Assembly: GCA_020080175.1 (NCBI GenBank) | Contig: JAGHQL010000016.1 | Span: 124,001-188,000 of the forward strand | Length of the DNA: 64,000 nt | Source: Glutinoglossum americanum | Lineage: Eukaryota; Ascomycota; Geoglossomycetes; Geoglossales; Geoglossaceae | Direction of reading: 5' to 3' | Part shown: positions 25,311 to 35,340 of the stretch, piece by piece | Layout of the letters: every line of letters begins with the position of its first letter | Position numbering within the stretch: position 1 is the first letter of the stretch | The notes under the pieces: model-generated | What the model was told of the DNA's origin: nothing | Databases searched by the model: none | The model's input: only the letters and a program-made list of their open reading frames with translations | Position numbers and translations under genes: made by a program

Positions 25311-26898
25311 ATGTCTTCACCATTGAGCGCGGTATGTGTTGGTCGCAGACCTTGTGCTTCATCGACCGCCCCTTAGAAATCTATCCCTGCAACTACGAAA
25401 GACTCACGGTGCTACATCTCGATGAATTGATTCGCTTCGTAGAACCTAGCTAACTCTACGCCCTCGAGTAGATCAAGATTAGACGGAAGAAGAATGTTAA
25501 GAAGGGTATCCAATTCTGCCTGATGGTTTGTGGTGCATCGGGGACTGGTATGTACCATCTTTACCCTGGCTTAGTGATGAGTTTGTAGTCGTTCGTTCTG
25601 TTTGCTGAATCTCACATTCAGGCCGTACTACTTTCGTCAATACTCTTTGCGGAAAGAAGGTGTTGCAAGGCAAGGACGCAGATGATCCTACAAATGCACA
25701 CATTGAGGAAGGTGTTCGTATCAAGCCGATTACCGTTGGTGAGTGCGGCAATTGCCCATCTATCTAGATGGAATTCGAGATCTTAATTCACTCTTTTCTC
25801 TAGAGCTAGAGCTAGATGAAGAAGGCACTCGCATATCACTCACTATTGTCGACACTCCGGGATTTGGGGACCAAATTGACAACGAGGCTAGGTTTGAGCC
25901 GTCACTCTTCGGCGCTAGCAAACGCGGGCTAACTTGACCGCATACAGTTTCTCCGAGATAGTTGGATATCTTGAGCGCCAGTACGATGATATTCTCGCTG
26001 AAGAGTCTCGTATCAAACGTAACCCAAGGTTCCGTGATAACCGTGTCCATGCTCTCCTCTACTTTATCACACCCACTGGTCACGGGTAAGTTACTCTTAC
26101 CTGATCAAAACCGTATACACCTGCTAATTACTTGTTAGTCTTCGCGAACTTGATATCGAGCTTATGAAACGCCTCTCCCCTCGCGTTAATGTGATTCCCG
26201 TTATCGGCAAAGCTGACTCTTTAACACCAGCGGAGTTAGCTGAATCGAAAAAGCTCGTCATGGAGGATATCGAACACTACCGTATTCCCGTATATAACTT
26301 CCCTTACGACATCGAGGAAGATGACGAGGATACCGTCGAGGAAAATGCCGAATTGAGAGGATTGATGCCATTTGCTATCGTGGGCTCCGAAGAAGCTGTG
26401 GAGATTGGTGGACGGAAAGTCAGAGCCAGGCAATATCCGTGGGGTGTCGTGGAAGTCGAAAATCCTAGACACTCAGACTTTTTGGCCATCCGGAGTGCAC
26501 TATTGCACAGCCATCTAGCTGATCTAAAAGAAATTACCCACGATTTCTTGTATGAAAACTATCGAACGGAGAAACTCAGCAAGAGCGTGGAGGGTGGTGC
26601 CGCTGCGTATGGCTTTCCCGTCCCCACTTGGAAATTATCTACGTGCTAATTGAATGACTATAGCGACTCTTCTATGAATCCAGAGGACCTTGCCTCCCAA
26701 TCAGTTCGTCTCAAGGAAGAACAGCTTCGTCGTGAGGAAGAGAAGCTGCGTGAGATTGAGGTAAAGGTGCAGAGGGAGATTAATGAGAAGAGGCAAGAAT
26801 TGTTGGCCCGAGAGAGCCAGCTTAAGGAGATTGAAGCTAGAATGCATCGGGAGCAGAGCCAGGGTTTGGATGACACGAATGGTGACCTTGCAGCTTAG
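25311..26898 (+). CDS. CDC11: Septin, Cdc11/AspA class
   Basis: Seven exons: 25311-25331, 25472-25547, 25622-25738, 25804-25891, 25948-26085, 26139-26606 and 26664-26898 (380 aa). The polybasic stretch IKIRRKKNVKKG leads into the P-loop GASGTGRTTF, with Arg where most GTPases have Lys, as in Cdc11-type septins. The switch motif is DTPGFGDQ, the base motif is GKAD, and the septin-unique element is RQYPWGVVEVENPRHSDF. The C-terminal exon is a Glu/Arg-rich coiled coil (LRREEEKLREIEVKVQREI). Septins of this class form the end or near-end subunit of hetero-octamers at septa and hyphal tips. The first exon codes for only seven residues before a 140-nt intron, the longest in the gene. Confidence 0.95.
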
Positions 26899-27653
26899 AG
26901 GCGCGACGAGTGGGCGGAGGCGTGGCGATTGTGATTACCCTGGAATTGGGTTTTGACGAGGGGCGAAATGTCGCTACAACATAATCCTGATACTGCAACT
27001 TCATGTCGAGACTCATGAAGTCATATTCCCACCATTCCGCTTCGCTTCGTATCCCACAATTCTAGCTTTTCTGTTTCTGGGGTGCCCTCTAACAGTTCAA
27101 CCCCTATATTCACTTCTAATGTGCGTACTGACTATCCCTTTTTTTCGTATCTGAAAAGCACCTGTACCAATTACACTATGTGCATCCAACATTCACGTTG
27201 AACAATCAACTAGCCCTAGGTGATATCGTGGTCTTACGAATTTCCGCTATATGTTATTTTTGAATCACTATTTATGCTTCTTTATCCGTTGCCCCTGGGG
27301 TCATGTGCTCGTGTGTTGTTACACAACGTCTGTCTTATGATAACTTCATTTGACTTCCGCTTAGCGGTAAGAAGTAATCTACGGTAGAGACGCTCGAGTC
27401 TGTACGGGTGTTTTGCGAATGAATGCGGTAATTCCACAACTCAATACGAGTTTGCGGGGGAAAAAAAATTTCGAACAAAATCTGGGGTCACCTTATTGAA
27501 TTCATCTGATCTTATTGGTGTTGTATGCTAAGTAGGAAAAGCATAAGCGATGGGAAATATTTATATGTTCTATGGTATAGGGCATAAGTTTTATTAGCAT
27601 ACGTCAGCTATCAGTTGTGCTGCAGGCTGGAATTAATATTACTTTAGAGTACA
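26899..27653. other. Septin 3' flank grading into AT-rich DNA
   Basis: No coding exon. Base composition drops sharply in GC from about 27430 onward, where the transposon island begins. Confidence 0.55.
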
Positions 27654-28010
27654 TTAATATCTAGTAAATTTATTATCTGTGTCAATAACACTTTAACAGC
27701 ATTCACCTATTTCCTCTATCAAATTATTTAAATCATCCTCCATAATCATATCCTAAGCCTCCTTCACTGCTTTTCATAAACAGTTATAAGACATTTTTTT
27801 AGAAAAGTGTTTTTGAATATAATTCTTTATTATATCTTAAACTGTTTTAATAGAATTCAAGTTAGGGAAAAAAGTTAGTCAATAAATAAGATAAATTCCT
27901 TTCTCTTGAAAATTATTTAATATTACTTCTGCTATATATCTTAAAACTTTATTTTATATCATTTGAAATTTAAAATATAATCTAATTTATTTATGAATAA
28001 TTAGAACAAT
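27654..28010 (-). mobile_element. Tc1/mariner transposase relic with RIP-like decay
   Basis: On the minus strand a transposase C-terminal part is readable: KVLRYIAEVILNN, then a PNLNSIKTV block matching the PDLNPIETVW motif before the third catalytic acid, then NYIQKHF, AVKEA and the terminal VIDTDNKFTRY followed by TAA (27656-27654). The frame is interrupted by several stops at positions where relatives have Trp or Arg (V*D for VWD, A*D for AWD, L*K for LRK). This is what C-to-T changes on both strands produce. The stretch is very AT-rich. The N-terminal part and terminal inverted repeats could not be recognised. It is a plain DNA transposon and clearly dead. Confidence 0.75.
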
Positions 28011-28039
28011 ATAATTTATATGTATTACGATAACTATTA

Positions 28040-28240
28040 GGTAAGGGCCCAGCTGACTACCGAACAAGCTGAAGAGGAGAGCTAGTCCTAAAATAGACTG
28101 GTGAAATATAGGGGAAACCACTCTTATTATGGTGGCTGTCGGGTAAGGGCCTGATAGGTCACTAAATAAGCTGAGAAGGAGGGCTAGCTCTAAGGAAGGC
28201 TGGTGGAGTATAAGGAAGACTACTTTATATATAATACACT
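28040..28240. repeat. Two diverged tandem copies of a 102-bp unit
   Basis: A unit starting GGTAAGGGCC at 28040 recurs at 28142. Shared blocks follow in the same order (AAGCTGA.., GAGGGCTAG/GAGAGCTAG, GACTGGTG/GGCTGGTG, ATAGG/ATAAGGAA, ACTACT/ACCACT). Identity is roughly 70 percent by eye. The repeats lie between the two mariner relics. No coding potential was seen. Confidence 0.65.
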
Positions 28241-28290
28241 AAGCCGATGACATACGAATGGAGCCTGCAAAGCCCCACTAATGATGTCAT

Positions 28291-28480
28291 GAAGGAACTC
28301 TACATAAGAGCACGGTCAGCGGTGAAGAACCATACGGGTATTATAAGAACTTCATACAAGAGTACTGACAGCGACGAAAGGCATGGCTGGTGGCGAGGAA
28401 ACTATATGGATATCATCATAAGGACTTCATAATGGAAGTACGGCCAGTGGTAAGGGATCTACATACGTATATAGAAGGAA
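28291..28480. repeat. Degenerate short repeats, about three units
   Basis: Three imperfect units start near 28291, 28345 and 28420. They share AAGGA(A)CTTCATA, then GAGTACGG-CAG-GG-AAGG. Spacing is irregular (about 54-76 bp). Function unknown; probably part of a decayed repeat family. Confidence 0.45.
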
Positions 28481-28740
28481 CTAGACAGGTCTCTATCCAT
28501 AGGTCCCTCAAGGCTATTAGTATATATAGAAGGCCAAAGAAGGTCTGGAAGGAAACCTCATCGGTCAATACTATAATCACCTTAGATAGACTATTAAGAC
28601 CATTAGGCCTACCCTTCCGTCGTGCTACATGGCTAACCTCCCTTGCTTTATTGTGACCGGCCCCTTAGGGCTAGCTCAGCCTTGATGCCCGTGGCATCTA
28701 ATCTTCATGGCCCAGCTTATATAAGTAGTCGTCATAATCC

Positions 28741-29028
28741 TACTATAATATAAAGGCAAATAGGGCTTGGAGAGTAGAGGTTGACTTTCCTGCTATTAAA
28801 TAGCTAGTGCAATTCCCAGATCTCAATTCTATTGAGAATATATGAGCTCTTATTAAGAAGAGGATTAGTAAAAGATGGTATAAGATAAAAACTGCTGAAG
28901 AAATGGGGCAAGCGGTGCAGAGAGAGTGGGAATTACTTACAGATGAGGATATCCGGAAATGCATTGATTCTATGCGAAAGAGAGTCAAGAAATGTATAAA
29001 GAACAAGGATGGCCTAACCAAATATTGA
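28741..29028 (+). mobile_element. Second Tc1/mariner transposase relic
   Basis: Plus-strand C-terminal fragment of a DDE transposase. QFPDLNSIENI is followed by a stop where relatives have Trp, then ALIKKRISKRWYKIKTAEEM, REWELLTDEDIRKCIDSM and the end GLTKY plus TGA (29026-29028). PDLNxIEN is the signature preceding the third catalytic residue of Tc1/mariner elements. It is less AT-shifted than the relic at 27.7 kb and differs in its terminal residues, so it is a separate insertion. It lies head to head with that relic. No terminal inverted repeat was identified. Confidence 0.8.
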
Positions 29029-29321
29029 ATATCATAGAATGTATTTATAAGCTATAATAAATCTCTACTCTACATACTAAAGGAATGCGACCGGGCGTTG
29101 TGATGTGGTAGCCCGAAAATGCTTTTTTGGGTACCCTTCGAAGACTTCTTCGACACCACTGTACCATAGTAGTGCTTTTTGCTTGCACCGGGCTTGGCAG
29201 CAGCCTTCAATATGATATTTGATATCACGTGATTGGCTTTTAAGTGTCCCGCCTCGCCTCATCACTCATCGTTTCACCCTGCCACCTATCTACCTTCTGC
29301 TGAAAAAAGAACACTAGCGAT
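29029..29321. other. Promoter region of the BI-1 gene
   Basis: About 290 bp between the mariner relic and the BI-1 start codon; GC content returns to that of the neighbouring genes. Confidence 0.5.
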
Positions 29322-30328
29322 ATGGCCGCGAACACTAAATACACCCCGGCGCCTCAGCGCGACTCATTCGAGGAGACTGCTGGCTATACACAAGCTCCTC
29401 CCTCTTATCAGGCTGAAGGGAGCGGGTCCCAGGGTGGTTTCTACGATGCCCCCAGAAGCAGCGACGACAACATTCCGGACGACTTTAAGGTGATCTCGGA
29501 GAAAAACCCAATATCGTTGCGGTAGCAGCTGACAGATATTCAAGTTTGGAGGGTCGGTTGCCGAAGCTACTATCGATATCAGGATGCAGTTTGTGAGGAA
29601 GGTCTATGCTATATTGTAAGATCTTCGTCGCTCCAATCTATCGGTACCAGGTAGTAGAGGCTAACTCTCATCACCGTTTAGGACCGTTCAATTACTCGCC
29701 ACCGCGATTCTCAGCTCGGTTTCATTTTTCAGTGATGGTTACAAGAACTGGATTCAGAATAACCAGTGGCTGATGTGGACATCATTGTTTGGAGCGATTG
29801 CCTTCATGGTAGGCCCGCCGCGGTTACGTGTCGTGATGTCTGGCTAATATTGTTTCACAGTTCCTAACTTTCTGGAAGCGGAAGTCATACCCAGCGAACC
29901 TTCTCTTCCTCACAGGATTTACGGCTCTCGAGGCATATGCTGTATCGGTCATTGTGTCCTTTTACCAGTCACGCATCGTTCTGCAGGCCCTAATTCTCAC
30001 TCTCGGCATATTCGTTGCTCTGACGCTATTCGCCTGCCAAACCAAGTACGACTTTACTTCCTGGATGCCATACCTCTTCGGAGGACTCTGGGCTCTTATC
30101 CTATTTGGGTTTATGGCAGTTTTCTTTCCCTACAACAGCACAGTTGAACTAGTATATTCGGGCATTGCGGCACTTATCTTCTGTGGTTATATCCTCGTTG
30201 ATACCCAACTAGTCATGAGGCACTATCATGTTGAGGAAGAGATTGCTGCCGCTATCTCTCTTTACCTGGATATCCTTAACCTGTTCTTGGCTATCCTGAG
30301 GATTCTGAATAGCCAGCAGAATAGCTAA
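29322..30328 (+). CDS. BXI1: Bax inhibitor-1 family protein (TMBIM/Bxi1)
   Basis: Exons 29322-29489, 29545-29615, 29682-29808 and 29861-30328 (277 aa; introns 55, 66 and 52 nt). The cytosolic N-terminus is Pro/Ser/Tyr-rich (TKYTPAPQRDSFEETAGY). Membrane segments follow from TVQLLATAILSSVSFF to the end. The BI-1 signature is visible in FTALEAYAVSVIVSFY, in FGFMAVFFPYNSTVELVYSG and in YILVDTQLVMRHYHVEEEI-AAAISLYLDILNLFL, with the conserved acidic pore residues (VDTQ, YLDILN). Yeast Bxi1 lies in the ER and vacuole membrane and takes part in the unfolded-protein response and calcium leak. The start ATG has only about 290 bp upstream before the transposon relics. Confidence 0.94.
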
Positions 30329-31428
30329 ACGGTATGTCGACTCATGTGAAAGTGTTGACTTATGGAGTGATGAAGTCTGGAGACTTGGGAATGCTGTTTC
30401 ATTGGAGGCGACTTATTTAAGCTGTGATGTTGTCTTCTGGACGCCCGTAACGTGAGGGATTATTCGTAGCGAGACAGCTACACATCAGGGGGCCTGTTTT
30501 CCAAGGTAGCGGATGGCGTGCGGTTTTGAGATGTCTATATATGTATTTCTCGTATCTTTTGCGTGCATCCCAGAATCCGTAATAAGCTTGTCCAAGAGTA
30601 GACAAAGAACCTCTAACCCTAATTTTACTTCAACATACTTGTATACTTATTCCACGGATGTTCGACATTCCGGGGAATGCGACTATCTTTGTCTAACTTG
30701 AGGTTTCTCGTTCATCCAGAACCGCCAGGCTAAGTAACCACTCCGTCCTCAGTAATAACCACGAGTCCGCCCTCAAGTTGTATGCTGGAAGGTTCTTCGC
30801 AGCTACCATCTGGCGGGTGCGCCTGCAAGTCATATACTCGGGAGGGATCCTCACACCCTCTCGAACAAACACTATCTAGGCCAATGTTTTTCCATGCACA
30901 AGCTGTGCCTTAGAAGCAGTACACGGCAAGCTCGCCTCAAGTTTGTTAGTTCATAGAGAGCCGAGCGGCCGAACAGCCTTATCGGGCCTTTAGCTCAGGC
31001 CTTTTTATGATGTGGGGAGTTATTATGCTGAAAGATTGAAGTACAGAGTAGTATTAGAGTAAAGATAAGAGGTGGCTCGGTTTCGATGTATAGGGCGGCG
31101 TCGCTTACCCAAGGGCTAGTCTGGCTGCTTTAGTCAATCACTCACACCGTCTTGATATCAACTTCACCCACAAAATACCTTTTAAAAGTACACATACATA
31201 TCCCAAACATCACTCGCCAACACAACCTCTCGCCGTCTCAAGTTCTTGGGGATAATAGGCTACCCTTTCTCTTCAAGATCTTTCTATAGCGCCGTTGTCC
31301 TTCAATGCTTATTTTCGAGTGTGATGCTTAAGTAACTCATTGCTCTAGGGTCAGAGTTTGCGCAAGTCATACTCTCTTATCCCCTTAGCACAACTTCCGG
31401 AAAGCATTGGCTCTCAAATCCCATCACC
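30329..31428. other. Intergenic, 1.1 kb, with one possible small exon
   Basis: No full gene could be built. A minus-strand frame at 30730-30908 looks protein-like and is listed separately. The remainder holds no recognised element. Confidence 0.4.
30730..30908 (-). CDS. Possible terminal exon of a small Cys-rich protein
   Basis: Starting after an acceptor-like CTTCTAAG, the minus strand reads TACAWKNIGLDSVCSRGC, then EDPSRVYDLQAHPPDGSCEE and SSIQLEGGLVVITEDGVVT before a TAG at 30732-30730. Composition (four Cys, balanced charges, no low-complexity runs) is unlike random intergenic frames. A possible first exon begins at the ATG at 31210 (MFGICMCTFKRYFVG), with a phase-1 donor GTGAAG giving an intron of about 250 nt, but this join is speculative. 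No family recognised. Confidence 0.3.
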
Positions 31429-33048
31429 ATGTCCTCCTCTTTCCACTCTCAGGGTATTTCAAGCCAGAAAAACCCAAGCTTCCATTCAACATCGGCGCAA
31501 CAAAATTCGATTTATGCGGAGCATCCATCCGGAGGCAGACATCCTGATTGCGCTACCTTCGGTAAAAAGGTTGCGGTATCCCGCAATGTTAGGCGGAGAG
31601 ATGAGAGTATTCTAACTAGCCTCTGTGCGTGGATAGTTGACCATCAGATCGGTAAGCCCAGCTCGAACATACCTTTCGTATCCAGCTAATTATCCGTCCA
31701 GGATTATCGATGAATTTTCTTATTCTCCTCTTCTTAAGCCACCTGTGCTTTCCTGCCGCTCGACGACATACTCGAAAGTTTTTCGAGCTTGCATACCACG
31801 ATCCCCAGACCGGCAGATATGGAAAAGGCTGGAACGACATCTTCATGATCGTCTACTGGGTCATTATTTTTACCGGCCTGCGCGCCGCGGTCATGGACTG
31901 GTTCCTCATACCATTCGCTCGGTGGGGCGGTGTAGCAAAGACGAAAGGTAGAATGAGATTCGCCGAGCAGGCTTGGCTATTCTTGTATTATACAGCGTTC
32001 TGGACATTGGGCATGGTATGTAGTTCTTATGATGAGAATATGAGTAATGCATTTCTACCGCTAATGATTATTGCAGTACATTATGTACAGATCCAAGTAC
32101 TGGCTAAACCTACGCGAATTATGGACCGACTATCCGGAGAGACAGATGGACGGTCTATTCAAGTGGTACTACCTTGTTCAGTACTCGTTTTGGATGCAGC
32201 AAATCCTTGTCGTAAATATTGAGGAGCGGAGGAAAGACTATCACCAGATGTTTGCACATCACATCATCACCTGTGCTCTGATGTTTGGTAGCTATGGCTA
32301 TCACCAAACACGGGTGGGAAACGCATACCTATGCGTAATGGATGTAGTGGATCTTTTGCTCCCTGTAAGCACCAATAAATTCTTGCCGCTCGCCATCGGT
32401 TAGACCCCAAATACTGATGTTCACATCTAGATGGCCAAAATGCTGAAATACCTCCATTACAATACCGCCTGTGACGTTGCTTTTGGCGTCTTTCTTGTCA
32501 CTTGGGTTGGCGCACGGCACGTCCTTTACCTCTTGCTCCTCTACTCTCTCTTCATGCACATGCCTGAAAGCATTCCTTACGGCTGTTACTCAAGTCCCAA
32601 TCAAAATGCTGCCGTTCCGTCTGCACCTGTACCTGCCGGTCTAGGTAAATTTCTAGCACCTTTTATGGATCCCGAGGGTCCTGTTTGTTGGACCAGGGGA
32701 GTCTCCCTTGCCTTCAAGTCATTACTGGTGGCGTTGCAGGTTATTACCTGCATATGGTTTGGCATGATTATAAAGGTGGCGCTGAGAGTCATTCAAGGTG
32801 GCACTGCTGAAGACTCTCGCAGCGACGATGAGGAGGAGGTTAACGCCGAAGAAAAGGAAGGTTTTGAAAGAGAAAATACCACTGATCTCACACCTCTAGA
32901 GGAAGACGTCGGCGTGGAAGCGATAAATCTGAAGGGCCACACAAGAATATTCAGGAAAGGTACCGGAAACGCTAGTGGGGTCACCCTACCTGGCCATAGT
33001 GACAGGAAGGAGCTCCTTGGAAGGATCGGATGCGAGCGGGGGCTTTAG
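31429..33048 (+). CDS. LAG1: Ceramide synthase (Lag1/Lac1, TLC domain)
   Basis: Exons 31429-31651, 31702-32015, 32077-32364 and 32431-33048 (480 aa; introns 50, 61 and 66 nt). After a Ser-rich cytosolic N-terminus come multiple membrane segments and the TLC domain. That domain includes SKYWLNLRELWTDYPER, KWYYLVQYSFWMQQI and the Lag1 motif RRKDYHQMFAHHIITCAL, whose adjacent His residues are catalytic. Then come VMDVVDLLLP and KMLKYLHYNTACDVAFGVF. The enzyme N-acylates sphingoid bases in the ER to make (phyto)ceramide. The C-terminal tail is cytosolic and acidic (RSDDEEEVNAEEKEG), as in yeast Lag1/Lac1, where CK2 acts on similar sites. Which of the two fungal paralogue classes this belongs to cannot be decided here. 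Confidence 0.93.
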
Positions 33049-34175
33049 CAACAGCGCAGCTGTGATTGTTTTTATTTTCTTTTTCTTTGGGGCCGGCAAG
33101 CATTTGTCTGGCCCAAGATTGGCGTTGTTCAGTCCTATGGCATTGATGTCTGAAAAAGCACACCCTTTTCAGAGTGCCCGACGCGAAGGGAACGGAGGAA
33201 CCGCACTTCCTGTTGTTTTTCATCTCATTCCCCCTCTGGTGCTCGTTTGCACCTTTACAGAAAAATATTTCTGTTTGTTGTCAAGGTTCAGGGAGGTGTT
33301 GATACCCTCGTGCTAGAACTTCGACTATTCTCCTATCAAGCATTTTTGACGATTTCTCTGGCGATAGAATTGCAATTGTGAAGACGGGACTTTAGAGTAA
33401 CAACTTTAGTCCAGCACTTCTTTATCCTCAGCCTTGAATTAAGGAATTCAACAAGCTTTCCGAGATAGTCATTGCGCTCGACCTCAAACGGCCGTGCCAA
33501 CCTAGGAACCACGTGTCCATGGGAGATAAAGTTGAAAGGTAATTCCCCGCCAGACCGTTCCCGCAACCATTTAAGGAGACTCAGTGGCTCACAAGTACAG
33601 TAATGTATTGCAGGGTCCTTTAGTTAACATTGCCTTCTCCCTTTTTCACTCCTATCTCGAAATTACAAGACTCAACTGAATGGAAATGAAAAATCCGCGC
33701 AATTCGATTTCCTATTCATCTAGCCTAGGGGAGGGGCCCGATCGAAGAACTTATTCCATTTTATTTAGGGGGGGAGGGAAATAATACCAAATACAATGTG
33801 TTGTAGCATCCATCGACGAGCTGAAGATAAAATTGAAAAACGCCTTTTAACCCCAGAAATTGCAACCGTGTACACTTCGTTTGAACTATCCCGTGAACAC
33901 AAAAAAAAATAAAAAATAAAGATAAAGGACATGCCGGTCTCCATCCCGTGACAGCCGGTGCCTGAAAGATCCCGCCACTAAAACTCGAGGGGAGCACCCG
34001 ATGTTATTGTGCTTGTAAAGACGGATTTAGCTTGAAGACTGACCCCTCCAACAGGTTTGGAAGAGTGAAGAGAACTCCCGTGTATTTAGGTTTGAAATGC
34101 AAGGAAACTGGAGAACGTCGAGTCGCGTAATATACTGGTAGAGCACCCAACCTGTACGACCTCAGAAACAGAGAA
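33049..34175. other. Convergent intergenic, 1.1 kb
   Basis: 3' flanks of the ceramide synthase and SHO1 genes; no additional exon or repeat recognised. Confidence 0.55.
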
Positions 34176-35340
34176 CTATAATAAAATCAAATAATTCGAC
34201 GGAGCGATTCCCGTATCGCCATTCTCTTTCCTTGCCTGCCACCACCTGCCACTGACATCTGACACTTCTAAAATCTCGTGCTTCGAGAAGCTGATTTCGT
34301 TTGCATCGTCCGGATTAGCATCATATGAATAGATCGCTTTGGCCTTGTACGGATATTCTGTTGGAGCAACAACCTCGCTATCATTCACAGTTATTCCACC
34401 ATTCGTGCCGGCTGGAGTTGGAGTATGTGACGGAGGAGTGGAGGATATGCCGGCGGTATACTTGGGTTGAGAAGAGAGGCGGTCAGCACCGATTTGCCCG
34501 CCAGGGTATCCAGTTACTGGTGACGAAGTCTCAAATCCGTTGAGCTGAGCAGAGGTATACATTTGTGGCGCCTGGTGCGAGGACACTGCCGTGTCTGGCC
34601 GAGCACTTCCATAAGCATTGGACATCGGTACACTACCCCTTGAATTGTGGTGTTCCTTATTCAAGGCAAAAGAGTCGATGTAGGCACGCGACATAGCTTG
34701 GGGAGTCGAGCCAAAGTAGAACACCCACACAATCTTTGTAAAGCATGTTAGAAAAAACCATATGACACAAATAGAAGGTGCGTACTCACTGCAACAATTG
34801 ATAGTAATATGTACCCGGCAGAGGCAGCTTGGTCGGCACCTCTTGTGGAGTAGACCAGAGCGCCGACTGCAGAGCTTGCTAAGACTATTCCTGCAGAGAG
34901 ATACCCCGTAATCTACCACGACGCACGTCAGCATCCCCCGAAGATATAGAACCAAATCAGAACCAAAAGCGACGTACCGCCACGTGATATGTATGCACAG
35001 AGTCCGATGCAAAGACCACTGCGACACCAAGTATGCAAAAGAACATGTATACGACCGACCACCATATGAATTTCGGAAATGGATCAGCCTTCGTACGTTG
35101 GGTGTTTGTTATTATGGACGATATGAACGCAATCAGCCATGCCAACTAGAGTCCAGCAGGGTGCACGTTAGCCAAATGTATACCATACGAAACCGAAATC
35201 CCGCAATGCTATGGGAAGCTCACTGAAGAAATAGAAATCGTCCCCAGCGCAAACGGATCGCCAATTATGTTTCCAAAGCTGAGTCTCGAGTAGCTCGCAC
35301 CAAAGCCTCGCCGGCGTCCAGATATATCTTGCCCGTTCAT
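34176..35340 (-). CDS. SHO1: Osmosensor Sho1 (four TM segments plus SH3)
   Basis: Exons 35340-35224, 35145-34978, 34912-34790 and 34733-34176 (321 aa; introns 78, 65 and 56 nt). The N-terminus [18 protein letters not shown] leads into four membrane segments: [64 protein letters not shown] and [21 protein letters not shown] Ser/Pro-rich linker follows. The C-terminal SH3 domain has the ALYDY-equivalent [17 protein letters not shown], then [21 protein letters not shown]. Sho1 sits at the plasma membrane at sites of polar growth and feeds the HOG and filamentous-growth MAP-kinase pathways through the SH3 domain. The 5' flank is unusually long (1.86 kb). Confidence 0.95.
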
